Assembly (NCBI RefSeq): GCF_001975705.1
Contig: NZ_CP015093.1
Span: 1,550,001 to 1,614,000 of the forward strand
DNA: 64,000 bases
Source: Salipiger abyssi
Lineage (GTDB): Bacteria > Pseudomonadota > Alphaproteobacteria > Rhodobacterales > Rhodobacteraceae
Direction of reading: 5' to 3'
The position numbers were made by a program, and so were the translations under genes. Positions within the stretch are counted from its first letter, which is position 1. The number at the start of each line of letters is the position of its first letter. Of the stretch, positions 17,058 to 25,549 are shown in pieces. The notes beneath the pieces were generated by a model. It had not been told where the DNA came from. It was given only the letters and a program-made list of their open reading frames with translations, and ran no database searches.

Positions 17058-17902
17058 CCGAGGTTCAGGTTCGCGACATCACCATTTCCAACGACGCGCC
17101 CTTTGCGCTGATTGCCGGGCCCTGCCAGCTCGAAAGCCTCGATCATGCGCGGATGCTGGCGGAAAAGATCGCCGCCGCCGCCGAGCTGGCCGAGACGCCC
17201 TGGATCTTCAAGGGCAGCTTCGACAAGGCCAACCGCTCGTCGCTCTCGGGCAAGCGCGGTCTCGGGATGGAGGCCGGGCTTGAGATCCTGTCGCGCATCG
17301 GCAGCGAATTCTCGGTGCCGGTGCTGACCGATGTGCACGAGGCCGCGCAATGCGCGACCGTGGCCGAGGCGGTGGACATCCTGCAAATCCCCGCCTTCCT
17401 GTCGCGCCAGACCGATCTGCTGCTTGCAGCGGGCGAGACCGGCGCCGCGATCAACGTCAAGAAGGGCCAGTTCCTCGCCCCGTGGGACATGAGCAATGTC
17501 GCCGACAAGATCGCCTCGACCGGAAACCGGCGCCTCCTGCTCTGCGAACGCGGCGCGAGCTTTGGCTACAATATGCTGGTGAGCGACATGCGCTCGCTGC
17601 CGATCATGGCCGAGACCGGCTACCCGGTGGTGTTCGACGCCACCCATTCGGTGCAGCTTCCCGGCGGACAGGGCACCTCGACCGGCGGGCAGCGTCAGTT
17701 TGTCGAGCCGCTGGCACGCGCGGCCGTCGCGGTGGGCTGTGCGGCGGTCTTCATCGAAACCCATGAAGACCCGGACAACGCGCCCTCCGACGGGCCCAAC
17801 ATGGTGCCGATCGACCGGCTGGCGCCGCTGCTGCACGGGCTGCGCGGCATCGACGATCTGACCAAGGGCCGGACCGACCTACTCGATGAGCTCTTTGCCT
17901 AG
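17054..17902 (+). CDS. kdsA: 3-deoxy-8-phosphooctulonate synthase (Kdo-8-P synthase)
   Basis: 282 residues, the expected size. It condenses arabinose-5-phosphate with phosphoenolpyruvate. Family motifs are LIAGPCQLES near residue 20, FKGSFDKANRSS, INVKKGQFLAPWDM and FDATHSVQLPGG. The ATG overlaps the kdsB stop. Its last 24 bases overlap the end of the convergent phosphomannomutase gene, so no intergenic terminator fits between them. Confidence 0.95.
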   Translation: MTEVQVRDITISNDAPFALIAGPCQLESLDHARMLAEKIAAAAELAETPWIFKGSFDKANRSSLSGKRGLGMEAGLEILSRIGSEFSVPVLTDVHEAAQCATVAEAVDILQIPAFLSRQTDLLLAAGETGAAINVKKGQFLAPWDMSNVADKIASTGNRRLLLCERGASFGYNMLVSDMRSLPIMAETGYPVVFDATHSVQLPGGQGTSTGGQRQFVEPLARAAVAVGCAAVFIETHEDPDNAPSDGPNMVPIDRLAPLLHGLRGIDDLTKGRTDLLDELFA

Positions 17903-19270
17903 CCGTTCCAGGTGCCCGCGCATCAGCGCCTCGGCGCGCGCGGCACTGTCGGCCTCGGCATAGCAGCGGAATTCCGGCGCGTTGCCGGAGGGGCGCAGAT
18001 GCACCACATCGCCGCTCTCGAAATTCACACGCAACCCGTCGGTCACGTCGATACCGGTCTCTGGGCCGGTATCCTCGAAAAACGCGCTCCGCGCCTCTGC
18101 CGACTCCGTCAGCTTCGCAAGGAAGGCCCGCGCCACCTCGGGCTCGATGCCCTGGATGCGGTCGGCGGCGGTGAAGCGCTGCGGCAGGCTCGCCACCAGT
18201 TCGGCCAGCGACACGCCCGCCGCCCGCGCGGCGGCGAGCGGCGCGAGGATCGGCAGCAGGCAGTCCCGTGTCATCAGCGGCGCCAGCATGCCCGCCGGCG
18301 CGGAGGCGGTGAAGCCCAGCAGGAACCCGCCATTGGCCTCATAGCCGACGACCCGCGCAGCGCTGTCCGACGCAAGCGCCTCTTCCATCGCCGCGATCAC
18401 GAAGGGCGAGCCGATGCGCGTGGAGCGGACGGCACCAAAGCCCAGCTCATGCACCATCGTGTTCGAATTAACCGGGGTACAGACCACCGCCGCGCCCAGT
18501 TCGCGCGCGGTGAGCGCCCCCAGCACATCGCCCGGCACCACCGCGCCGCTGGCATCCGCCACCATCGGCCGGTCGGCATCGCCATCGGTGGAGATCACCG
18601 CATCGAGACCGTTATCGCTGCACCAGCCACCCAGCATGGCGCGGGTTTCCGGGTCGAGCGCCTCGGTGTCCACCGGAATGAAGGTCTCGGACCGGGCAAG
18701 CGCCACGGTCTCGGCCCCCAGCGCCTCGATTACCTGCACCATCACGTCGCGCGCGACGGAGCTGTGCTGATAGACCCCGATGCGCAGCCCCGCGAGCGCC
18801 GCGCTGCCATAAGCATCGACATAGCGCTGCGCATAGGCCCCGACCGCCCCGGGCGTGTCGTTGCGCGGCGCCGAGGCGCCAGCGGAGCCCTGCCCCAGCG
18901 CGGAGAGGATCCGCGCCTCGTCCTCCTTGGAGATCTCGCCTTCGGGCACATAGAATTTCAGCCCGTTGCGGTCGGCGGGGATGTGGCTCCCGGTGATCAT
19001 GATCGCCGCGTGTCCGGCTTGCATCGCGGCCAGCGCCAGCGCCGGGGTGGGCAGCGCGCCGCAGCAATGGACCGGCAGACCCTGCGCCTGCGCGGTCTCC
19101 ATCACCACCTCGGCGATCTCCGGCGACGAGGGCCGCAGATCCCAGCCCACATGCACCGCGCCGCCATGCGGACAGGCGCTCAGAAAGGCGCGCGTGTAAT
19201 CCGCGACCAGATCGGGGGTCAGCTCGGTGACAAGGCCACGCAGACCGCTGGTGCCGAATTTGGGAGCCAT
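17879..19270 (-). CDS. Phosphomannomutase / phosphohexomutase family protein
   Basis: 463 residues of the alpha-D-phosphohexomutase superfamily (COG1109). It starts with KFGTSGLRGLV. The phosphoserine loop is ITGSHIPADRNG and the Mg loop STDGDADRP. The sugar-binding loop is EANGGFLLG, and the C-terminal phosphate-binding loop RPSGNAPEFR. It would interconvert mannose-6-P and mannose-1-P (or the glucose forms), feeding GDP-sugars to the neighbouring polysaccharide genes. The sugar-loop and final-loop sequences depart from the commonest forms, so substrate is not certain. Convergent with kdsA. Confidence 0.9.
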   Translation of the reverse strand: MAPKFGTSGLRGLVTELTPDLVADYTRAFLSACPHGGAVHVGWDLRPSSPEIAEVVMETAQAQGLPVHCCGALPTPALALAAMQAGHAAIMITGSHIPADRNGLKFYVPEGEISKEDEARILSALGQGSAGASAPRNDTPGAVGAYAQRYVDAYGSAALAGLRIGVYQHSSVARDVMVQVIEALGAETVALARSETFIPVDTEALDPETRAMLGGWCSDNGLDAVISTDGDADRPMVADASGAVVPGDVLGALTARELGAAVVCTPVNSNTMVHELGFGAVRSTRIGSPFVIAAMEEALASDSAARVVGYEANGGFLLGFTASAPAGMLAPLMTRDCLLPILAPLAAARAAGVSLAELVASLPQRFTAADRIQGIEPEVARAFLAKLTESAEARSAFFEDTGPETGIDVTDGLRVNFESGDVVHLRPSGNAPEFRCYAEADSAARAEALMRGHLERLGKELIE

Positions 19271-19433
19271 GGGCGTCTCTCCTGAACAGAATTGGTATCG
19301 AAATCAGCCTTTGCGCCCCGTTGTCGCCGCAACGCGGAAAACGCGCAACCCCCCGGGCGATGCGGCGCGCAACAATCGGGCGATCTCTACCTCCCCGCCG
19401 GTGCGACGCACCCGGGATCGCGGCCTGCGTGCC

Positions 19434-20252
19434 TCAGTGAAAAAGCTTCAGATCCGGCGCGAAATGCGCGTCGTACAGATCGAGATCGTCTTTGTAGATC
19501 CCGTCGATCAGCGCCTTTGTCTCATCGTCGAACAGCGATTCGTAGCTCGGCAGACTTCCGCCGGCCTTCATCTCGCGGATCTCGCCCACATTCGTCTCCG
19601 AAAACGCCCCGCCCGCCTTCTCGTAATGCGACGTATCGTGCTTGAGGTGCTTTCTCGTGTCATGAACGGCAAATCCGACCTCGGCCAGCTTGACCACCGC
19701 CGTGCCAAGGTCTTCGACGCAGAAATAGTCGTCATAGTCCTCGTAGAGCAGGAAATAGGTCTGCGGACGCCAGTGCTTCTCGAACTCCGCGTGCTCCAGG
19801 CCCTTCAGGATCTTGCAGAACTCCTTGAAGCTCAGATCCTTGTAATACTCGTCCTTGACGACCTTCCGCTTCACCCGCCCGGCAAAGGAGATCGGCAGCG
19901 TGTATTTCGGACCAATCTCGGTATCGACGACCTTGTTCAGGAAGGCGGAGGCGATCCGGCGGTAGGGGCAGCGCAGCACGGTGAAGGTGTAGGCCGCCGT
20001 CACCAGATATTCCAGCGTCGGATTGAATGTCTCGTTGTTCTTGTGAATCCAGTTCGGATCGTCGCCTTCCCTCAATACGCCGTTCGAAATCGCCGCGCTG
20101 TAGCGAAATGTCGAGCAGACGTTTTTCGGGATGTAGGTATATACGCTTGCGATGTTGAACAGACCGATGGCGTGCTTGGCCGCAAACTTGTGCAGGGCGT
20201 TCTTGGAAAGTGGTGCATGTGTTGATTTTGCGTATTTAAATTGTCTTACCAT
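19434..20252 (-). CDS. Carbohydrate sulfotransferase (sulfotransferase family 2)
   Basis: 272 residues. PKNVCSTFRYS near residues 43-53 matches the PAPS 5'-phosphosulfate loop, and VLRCPYRRIASAFLNKVV near 92-109 matches the 3'-phosphate-binding motif. Together they indicate a Sulfotransfer_2 enzyme that moves sulfate from PAPS to a sugar. It is rich in Lys, Phe and Tyr, and its DNA looks less GC-rich than the surroundings, which suggests transfer. Its position among Kdo, mannose and acetyltransferase genes suggests a sulfated exopolysaccharide or capsule. It has no signal peptide or membrane segment. Acceptor unknown. Confidence 0.82.
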   Translation of the reverse strand: MVRQFKYAKSTHAPLSKNALHKFAAKHAIGLFNIASVYTYIPKNVCSTFRYSAAISNGVLREGDDPNWIHKNNETFNPTLEYLVTAAYTFTVLRCPYRRIASAFLNKVVDTEIGPKYTLPISFAGRVKRKVVKDEYYKDLSFKEFCKILKGLEHAEFEKHWRPQTYFLLYEDYDDYFCVEDLGTAVVKLAEVGFAVHDTRKHLKHDTSHYEKAGGAFSETNVGEIREMKAGGSLPSYESLFDDETKALIDGIYKDDLDLYDAHFAPDLKLFH

Positions 20253-20591
20253 AATGACCTCCAGCGACCTTCTCGTTTCGAAAGATCCGGCATGGGCTGT
20301 GTCTATAAACGGGAGCAGAGCTGATGCGTCGGCCTCGGATCACAGAATAGGCTCCGCCATCGTGGAGGTTTCAAGGGCAGATCCGGCTGCCGTCATCCAG
20401 AAAGACCCTTCCTTCGCCGCAGCGCCGAAAAAATCAACGTTGCTCCCTGCTGCCGTCCGCTCCGGACTGCTTGCCAAGCCTGAACGGACGGGCCGATCAT
20501 ACGCAAGCGCGAAGACGGTTTTGTTGCAATCCCCCCGGCCATCGGGAAAAGCGCAGGGCGCAATCTGCCCGCGCCGATGAGCGTGACCGCA
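20253..20591. other. Intergenic region, 339 bases
   Basis: Lies upstream of the sulfotransferase gene and downstream of the acetyltransferase gene (both - strand). It should contain the sulfotransferase promoter. Around 20551-20571 the sequence GGGCGCAATCTGCCC resembles the core of palindrome A but lacks its outer arms; it may form the end of the acetyltransferase transcript. No gene recognised. Confidence 0.45.
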
Positions 20592-21194
20592 TCAGGCCGG
20601 CGCCGCCGCTGGCCCCTCATCTTGCGAAAGGCGGGATCCGATCCGGCGCGCCGGGACGCCGCCAACGATGTCGTAGTCGCCGACATCGCGGTTCACCACC
20701 GCGCCCGCCGCGACGATGGCCCCCTTGCCGATGGTGACGCCCTTGAGGATCACCGCGCCATGACCGAGCCAGACATCGTCTCCGATCACCACCGCAGCGG
20801 TCGAGATTCCCTGCTTGTTGATCGGAATGTCAGTCCTTTCAAAGCTGTGGTCCGTGTCCCGGATGGTCACATGCTGCGCCACCAGAACATCGCGACCGAT
20901 ATCGATCCGCTCGTTGCAGCCGATAACGCAGCGCTCGCCAAAGAAGGAATTCGCGCCCAGAGTGATCGCTCCGCTGCCCTGTAGGACCGTCCCCGCGCCG
21001 ATCCAGTTCCCGCCATGGGCAATCAACCTGAGCTCTTTGCCCTCCCGGCCCGCCAGCCCGATGAACGACTTGAACGCGACGCCCGGCCCGATCCTGAGCG
21101 ATCCGTGCTTTTCCAGATATCTTCCGTAACGAAGATCGGCCAGTTTTCCGGATATCCTCCGCAAGGCGCCGGAATATATACGCATGAAATTCAT
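20592..21194 (-). CDS. Hexapeptide-repeat acyltransferase (LbH family)
   Basis: 200 residues from the ATG at 21194, which has AGGGG eight bases upstream. A frame open to 21344 would add 50 residues unlike the family. The body is a left-handed beta-helix: repeated hexapeptides such as IGAGTVLQGSGAITLGANSF and DVWLGHGAVILKGVTIGKGA, with the catalytic-type His in DTDHSF. It ends with IVGGVPARRIG, usual in maltose/galactoside-like O-acetyltransferases. It probably acetylates a sugar of the surface glycan built by neighbouring genes. Confidence 0.88.
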   Translation of the reverse strand: MNFMRIYSGALRRISGKLADLRYGRYLEKHGSLRIGPGVAFKSFIGLAGREGKELRLIAHGGNWIGAGTVLQGSGAITLGANSFFGERCVIGCNERIDIGRDVLVAQHVTIRDTDHSFERTDIPINKQGISTAAVVIGDDVWLGHGAVILKGVTIGKGAIVAAGAVVNRDVGDYDIVGGVPARRIGSRLSQDEGPAAAPA

Positions 21195-21597
21195 TTTGAT
21201 GCCCCTATTGCCGGAGGGAACTGGAACGCGTCCAAAGTCGTCGCTCGATGCCATATGGATTTGCGCAGATGTTTGTTCCCGAGCGACCGGCGATAAATTC
21301 TGAGTTTCGAGGGATTTGCACTGAAAGCGTGAAATCGCGCTCATATAATGTCAAGCGCTCCGGGCCCGCGTCTCGGCGCGCCGGCGTTGCCATCCCCTCC
21401 GCGCGGTCAATTTACGCAACTGCCATCAAATTCGACACAGTGCCGCAGCAAGGTCCGGCAAGGTTCGGTTGCACAGCAGCAATATCCGGAGATGCGTTTT
21501 TTGGCGCGGGGTCTCTGGCATAAACCCCGTTCTGTCCACCCACGCGGCAATCGCCCCGCATGGGTGCTGCCGCATGGCCACTTGCTTTCAAGGTGGG
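21195..21597. other. Intergenic region, 403 bases
   Basis: Upstream of the acetyltransferase gene and downstream of tRNA-Thr. It is relatively A/T-rich. It holds a TATAAT on the + strand (21344-21349) and a TTGACA on the - strand (21354-21349), but neither has a partner hexamer at good spacing. No RNA gene or repeat was recognised. Confidence 0.45.
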
Positions 21598-21673
21598 TGG
21601 TGCCGGTGATAGGACTCGAACCTACGACCCCATCATTACGAATGACGTGCTCTACCAGCTGAGCTACACCGGC
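21598..21673 (-). tRNA. tRNA-Thr (anticodon CGT)
   Basis: 76 bases including an encoded CCA. Acceptor stem GCCGGTG pairs with CACCGGC. The D-arm contains AGCTCAGCTGGTAGAGC and the T-arm GGTTCGAGTCC. The anticodon stem CGTCA/TGATG holds loop TTCGTAA, giving anticodon CGT, which reads the threonine codon ACG. The cloverleaf is complete. It stands alone between the acetyltransferase region and hemY. Such tRNA genes can be integration sites, but no integrase or duplicated tRNA end was seen. Confidence 0.96.
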
Positions 21674-21718
21674 ACTGGTGGGCGGCCTCTTAGCACCGGG
21701 GCCGCCCGTAGGAAAGGG

Positions 21719-23263
21719 CTATTTTGCCCCCTCTTTCGCAGGCTCGTCCGCGACCTCCTCGGCATCTTCCACCGGCGGCTGCGTGGCTTCGGCGGCGACC
21801 TCTCCCGCCTCGGTCGGCGGGTTGGGGTCGAGCACCTCGGGGGCGGCTTCGGCTTCTTGTGCCGCGGCTTCCTCCTCGGATTTGTCCTCGATGGCGCCGA
21901 CGATCAGCGGCAGCATCTCGGCGCCCGGAGGGGCGGCATCCGATTGCGGCGGCACGGTCCAGCTCAGCGTGTCGAAGCCGCCGCAATTGTCGCAGACCGG
22001 CATCCACTCGCCGTGGATCTGATGACAGTTGTCACAAACCCATTGCGGGCCGCGCGGCGCCACCAGCGCCTTGGCCAGCCAGCCGCGCACCTCGGCCTCG
22101 CCGGCACCCTCGCCGCGGGCAATCGCCGCCATGACGGTCAACACCCGCGCATCGGGCTCCTTCTCGACCAGATCGCCCACCGCGCGGCGCGCCTCGGGGA
22201 AATCCTCCGCCGCCAGCGCCAGCTCGGCGCGCAGCAGCCGGGTTTCGCGGTGCTCGGGCTTGATCGAGGTCAGCGTGCGGAAACGCTTGAGCCGCTCCAC
22301 CGGGGTTTCCTCCGGCGCGATCTCGGCAAAGGCGGCGGCGAGATCGGGATGCGGCTGTACGCTCCAGGCCTTTTTCAGAAGGCGCACCGCCAGCTTGGGC
22401 CGCTGCTGCGCGATATAGGAGCGCGCCGCCATCGACGCCGCCGGGATCAGATCCGGCGAGCCCTTGGCCGAGGCGATGGCCGCCTCGCGGGCCTCGATGG
22501 GCTTGTCCTCGGCGAGGATGTCCTTGGCCTGGCTCAGCGCCAGCACCGCGTCGCGCCGCTTGTAGACATCGCGCGGCAGGGCCCCATGCTTGAGCTTGGC
22601 GGAAAGCGTCTGACGCGCGCCGCGCCAGTCGTGTTTCTCTGCCTGGAGCCGCAGCAGCGTGTCCTGGATCTCTGGGTGTTTGGGCTTCAGCGCAAAGGCC
22701 CGCTCGGCGAGTTTCAGCGCCGTCTCGGTGTCGCCCTTGGCGAGCTTCTGCTTCATCATGCCCCGGATGCCGACAAAGCGCGTCTCGTCATTGGTGATGA
22801 GCCGCTTGTAGACCTCTTCCGCCTTGCGGGTGTCGCCGGTCATCTCGGCAGCCTGCGCGGTCAGCAGGTTGGTGAGCGCGGGCTTGTGCAGATAGCGGTC
22901 AGCCTTCTGCGCCTTGGCCATGGCCAGCTTGCCCTCGCCCGAGGCCAGCGCCAGCAGCCCCTCGGAGAGCGCCTGATAGCCCTTGCGCTCACGGTTGCGG
23001 TCGAAATAGCGCGACAGCGCCGTGTCGTCGCCATTGATGAATTTCAGCACCGCGATCAGCAGCGAGACCAGCTTGAACACCACATAGAGCAGGACGATCA
23101 GCACGATCACGCCGATCACCGATTGCAGCGGCCCGAGGTTGAACTCGTAGCCGCCGGCGGTGATCTGGATGCCGCCGGAGCTTTCCATGATGTAGCCGGC
23201 GCCAAGGGTCAGGGCCGCCACCACGGCGACGAAGAGAGTGATCTTCAGAAGTGACCAAAGCAT
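21719..23263 (-). CDS. hemY: HemY-type membrane protein with TPR-like repeats
   Basis: 514 residues. Two N-terminal membrane segments (LLKITLFVAVVAALTLGAG and VIGVIVLIVLLYVVFKLVSL) begin the HemY_N domain, followed by a helical TPR-like body. Near the C-terminus is a zinc-ribbon-like CDNCHQIHGEWMPVCDNC, then an acidic, proline-rich tail. HemY proteins of this class are linked to haem biosynthesis by gene order but are not the protoporphyrinogen oxidase also called HemY. Last gene of hemD / Mic60-like / hemY, ten bases after the previous gene. Confidence 0.88.
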   Translation of the reverse strand: MLWSLLKITLFVAVVAALTLGAGYIMESSGGIQITAGGYEFNLGPLQSVIGVIVLIVLLYVVFKLVSLLIAVLKFINGDDTALSRYFDRNRERKGYQALSEGLLALASGEGKLAMAKAQKADRYLHKPALTNLLTAQAAEMTGDTRKAEEVYKRLITNDETRFVGIRGMMKQKLAKGDTETALKLAERAFALKPKHPEIQDTLLRLQAEKHDWRGARQTLSAKLKHGALPRDVYKRRDAVLALSQAKDILAEDKPIEAREAAIASAKGSPDLIPAASMAARSYIAQQRPKLAVRLLKKAWSVQPHPDLAAAFAEIAPEETPVERLKRFRTLTSIKPEHRETRLLRAELALAAEDFPEARRAVGDLVEKEPDARVLTVMAAIARGEGAGEAEVRGWLAKALVAPRGPQWVCDNCHQIHGEWMPVCDNCGGFDTLSWTVPPQSDAAPPGAEMLPLIVGAIEDKSEEEAAAQEAEAAPEVLDPNPPTEAGEVAAEATQPPVEDAEEVADEPAKEGAK

Positions 23264-23273
23264 GTTGCGACCC

Positions 23274-24686
23274 TTATTCCTTGTTCAAATCCTGCGCCAC
23301 GGTCTCGGCCGCGGCAACAGCGTCGCGCCGGGCCGTGGCCGCGGCGATCCAGTCCGAAAGCGGCGCCCTGGCCTCTTCCGGCAGGGCCTCCAGCTCGGTC
23401 AGGGTCTGACCGAGATCGCCGCCGCGCAGCGCCGCCTCGGCCCGCGACAGCACCGCGTCGGGGCTGTCGCCCTCGCGCGCGGTGACCGAGCGCGCGCCAA
23501 GCTGGTCGGCGAGGAAGGTGGCGAAACGGCCCGTGCCGCTCTCCTCCTGCGCCTCGCTCCGCCGGGCCGCCGAAAGCGCCTCGCGGGCGGCGGGCGGATA
23601 GGCTTCGGTCAGCGCGGCGAGCGTCGGCACACCATCGGCGGCGGGGGCGCTCAGCGCCTCGGGGATCGCCGTGCCGTTCGCCTCGATCTCGGCCAGCGCA
23701 TCGGCATAGGGCGCGCCGTCGGTCAGCGCCGACATAACGGTGGAGAGCGCCGCGCGGGCCTGCGACAGCGCCGCCTGATCCTCGGCATTGGACTCGGCCT
23801 CCAGCGCCTGACGGGTCATCTCCTCGACCTCCTGACGCTGCGTGGCAATGGCCTCGCGGACGCTTTCCAGCTCGCGCTCATAGGCGGCGATGGCCTCGGG
23901 CGGCACGGTCTCGGCCACCGGGCGCTTTTCCATCTCTTCGAGCCGGGTGTCGAGCGTACCGATCCGGCCAGACAGCCCCTCGATGTCGCCCGCGACGCTG
24001 TCGAGCCGCGCGCCAAGATCGGAGACCGAGCTTTCCAGCCCCGACAGGTCGACGCCGGCGACCGCGTCATTCGCCGCCTGGACGGAGCCCTTCAGCGCCT
24101 CGATCTCGCTGGCCTGACTGTCGAGCGCGGCCTGGGTGTCGGCCTCAAACGTGTCCTCCTCGGCAGGGCTCAGGAACGGCAGCGTGCCGCTCTGATAGGC
24201 GGAGACGCCATAGCCCAGCGCAGCGGCGACCACGCCGCCCAGCAGCATCGGGAAAAAGCCGCCCTTGCGCTCGACCACCTTCTCCTGAACCACAGGCGCA
24301 GGGGGTGGCGCCGATTCCGCCGCAGCGGGTTCCGGTTCCGGATCGGGCCGGGCCTCTTCGGTCTCTTCGTCGAGCACCACCGCCTCGCCAACCGAATGGA
24401 TCTGGTCGTCCTCGTCGACGGTCTCGTCTGTCGTCCCGTCGCCTTCGGCCTTTTCCGCCTCGCCGGCGTCATCCGGCGTTTCCGCCGTCTCGTCGGTCTG
24501 ACCGTCCGCGACCGTATCCTCATCCTCGCCGGGCGCGTCGCTGGTGTCCCGGGCGTCGCTCTCGCCCTCTTCGGTCACCACCGCGTCCGGCACCGTCTCC
24601 GGTGTCAGCTCGGTTTCGGGGCTCTTCGCCGCGTCCGTCTCGGCGTTGTCCTCGGTGCCGTCCACTGGCTTTTTCTCGTCGGCCAC
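23274..24686 (-). CDS. Mic60/mitofilin-like inner-membrane protein (COG4223 type)
   Basis: 470 residues from the GTG at 24686 (AAGGG six bases upstream). The first 130 residues are highly acidic and disordered. A single membrane segment follows (FFPMLLGGVVAAALGYGVSA), then a long coiled coil (about 190-310) and a helical C-terminal part. Alphaproteobacterial homologues of mitochondrial Mic60, which bend inner membranes and bridge to the outer membrane, have this plan and are typically encoded between hemD and hemY, as here. Sequence is poorly conserved, so assignment rests on architecture and context. Confidence 0.78.
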   Translation of the reverse strand: MADEKKPVDGTEDNAETDAAKSPETELTPETVPDAVVTEEGESDARDTSDAPGEDEDTVADGQTDETAETPDDAGEAEKAEGDGTTDETVDEDDQIHSVGEAVVLDEETEEARPDPEPEPAAAESAPPPAPVVQEKVVERKGGFFPMLLGGVVAAALGYGVSAYQSGTLPFLSPAEEDTFEADTQAALDSQASEIEALKGSVQAANDAVAGVDLSGLESSVSDLGARLDSVAGDIEGLSGRIGTLDTRLEEMEKRPVAETVPPEAIAAYERELESVREAIATQRQEVEEMTRQALEAESNAEDQAALSQARAALSTVMSALTDGAPYADALAEIEANGTAIPEALSAPAADGVPTLAALTEAYPPAAREALSAARRSEAQEESGTGRFATFLADQLGARSVTAREGDSPDAVLSRAEAALRGGDLGQTLTELEALPEEARAPLSDWIAAATARRDAVAAAETVAQDLNKE

Positions 24687-24730
24687 GCTCCACCCTTTCA
24701 AATTCTTGCCCGGCACGTTGCCGTGCCTGT

Positions 24731-25477
24731 CTAACCTTTCACAGACCCGTGAGGCTGCACAAGCGCCCCGCCGTCTCTGAGTAAACCAATCACGACCGCG
24801 CGCATATGCGCCGCGTCCGGTCGCGCCGGAATTTCCAATCGAGTCACATATAGCGCCTCTAGCGCCGCTGACACATCCCCGCTCATCGCTGCGACGATAA
24901 GCGGCGCGCGGCCCGGCGGTGCCTTGGCAAACTGGGCTGCGCTGCGCGTGGAGAAAAGGGGAAGAATCACCGGGCTCTCGCCATCGAGGGCCGCGCGGGC
25001 CTCTGCGCTCAATTCCTGTGCAGGCTGATCGTAGATCACCGCCTCGCGCGTTGCCACACCCGTCTGGCACAGCCGCTCGGCCACCTGCCCGCGCGAATGG
25101 GTCCCGCGCAGATGCAGCAGCGGGCCCTCCGGCGCCTCCGCCGCGATCATCGCGACCAGATCGCCGGCATTGCCGCCGGCGCTTTTCGGCGCAAACCCGG
25201 CCTCCGCCGCCGCGCGCGCCGTGGTCTCGCCCACGGTGTAACAGAGCGGCAGCACCGGCCCGCCAAGCGCACGATAGGCGCGCACGCCATTGGCCGAGGT
25301 AAAGATCGCGCCCCGGATGCCGGCCATCTCCGGCAGCGGCCCGGTGGTCTCGATCCCGATGAGCGGGCTGATCACCGTCTCGAAGCCCGTGACCCCCTTC
25401 GCCTCGATCTCCGCCAGAAACCGCCGCGACGCCGGCTCGGGGCGGGTCAGCAGCAGGATCGGCGGGGGCGGGGCCAT
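24731..25477 (-). CDS. hemD: Uroporphyrinogen-III synthase
   Basis: 248 residues from the ATG at 25477 (GGAG five bases upstream). It closes and inverts ring D of hydroxymethylbilane to make uroporphyrinogen III for haem and related tetrapyrroles. It begins ILLTRPEPASRRF, typical of HemD. The segments AIFTSANGVRAY and YTVGETTARAAAEAGF are family landmarks of the two-lobed fold. hemC is not beside it in this window; tsaD is divergent instead. It is followed after 44 bases by the Mic60-like gene and hemY. Confidence 0.92.
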   Translation of the reverse strand: MAPPPPILLLTRPEPASRRFLAEIEAKGVTGFETVISPLIGIETTGPLPEMAGIRGAIFTSANGVRAYRALGGPVLPLCYTVGETTARAAAEAGFAPKSAGGNAGDLVAMIAAEAPEGPLLHLRGTHSRGQVAERLCQTGVATREAVIYDQPAQELSAEARAALDGESPVILPLFSTRSAAQFAKAPPGRAPLIVAAMSGDVSAALEALYVTRLEIPARPDAAHMRAVVIGLLRDGGALVQPHGSVKG

Positions 25478-25549
25478 GGACGCTCCGGGATTGTGGGGTG
25501 ATTGCGCAGGTGGTAGCTGCATGGGGAACGCTTTGCAACGGACGTGCCG

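Noticed and set aside
21598..21673. tRNA-Thr as an active attachment site of a genomic island
   Set aside because: No integrase, no direct repeat of the tRNA 3' end and ordinary housekeeping genes on the hemY side were seen; only composition of one flank hints at transfer.
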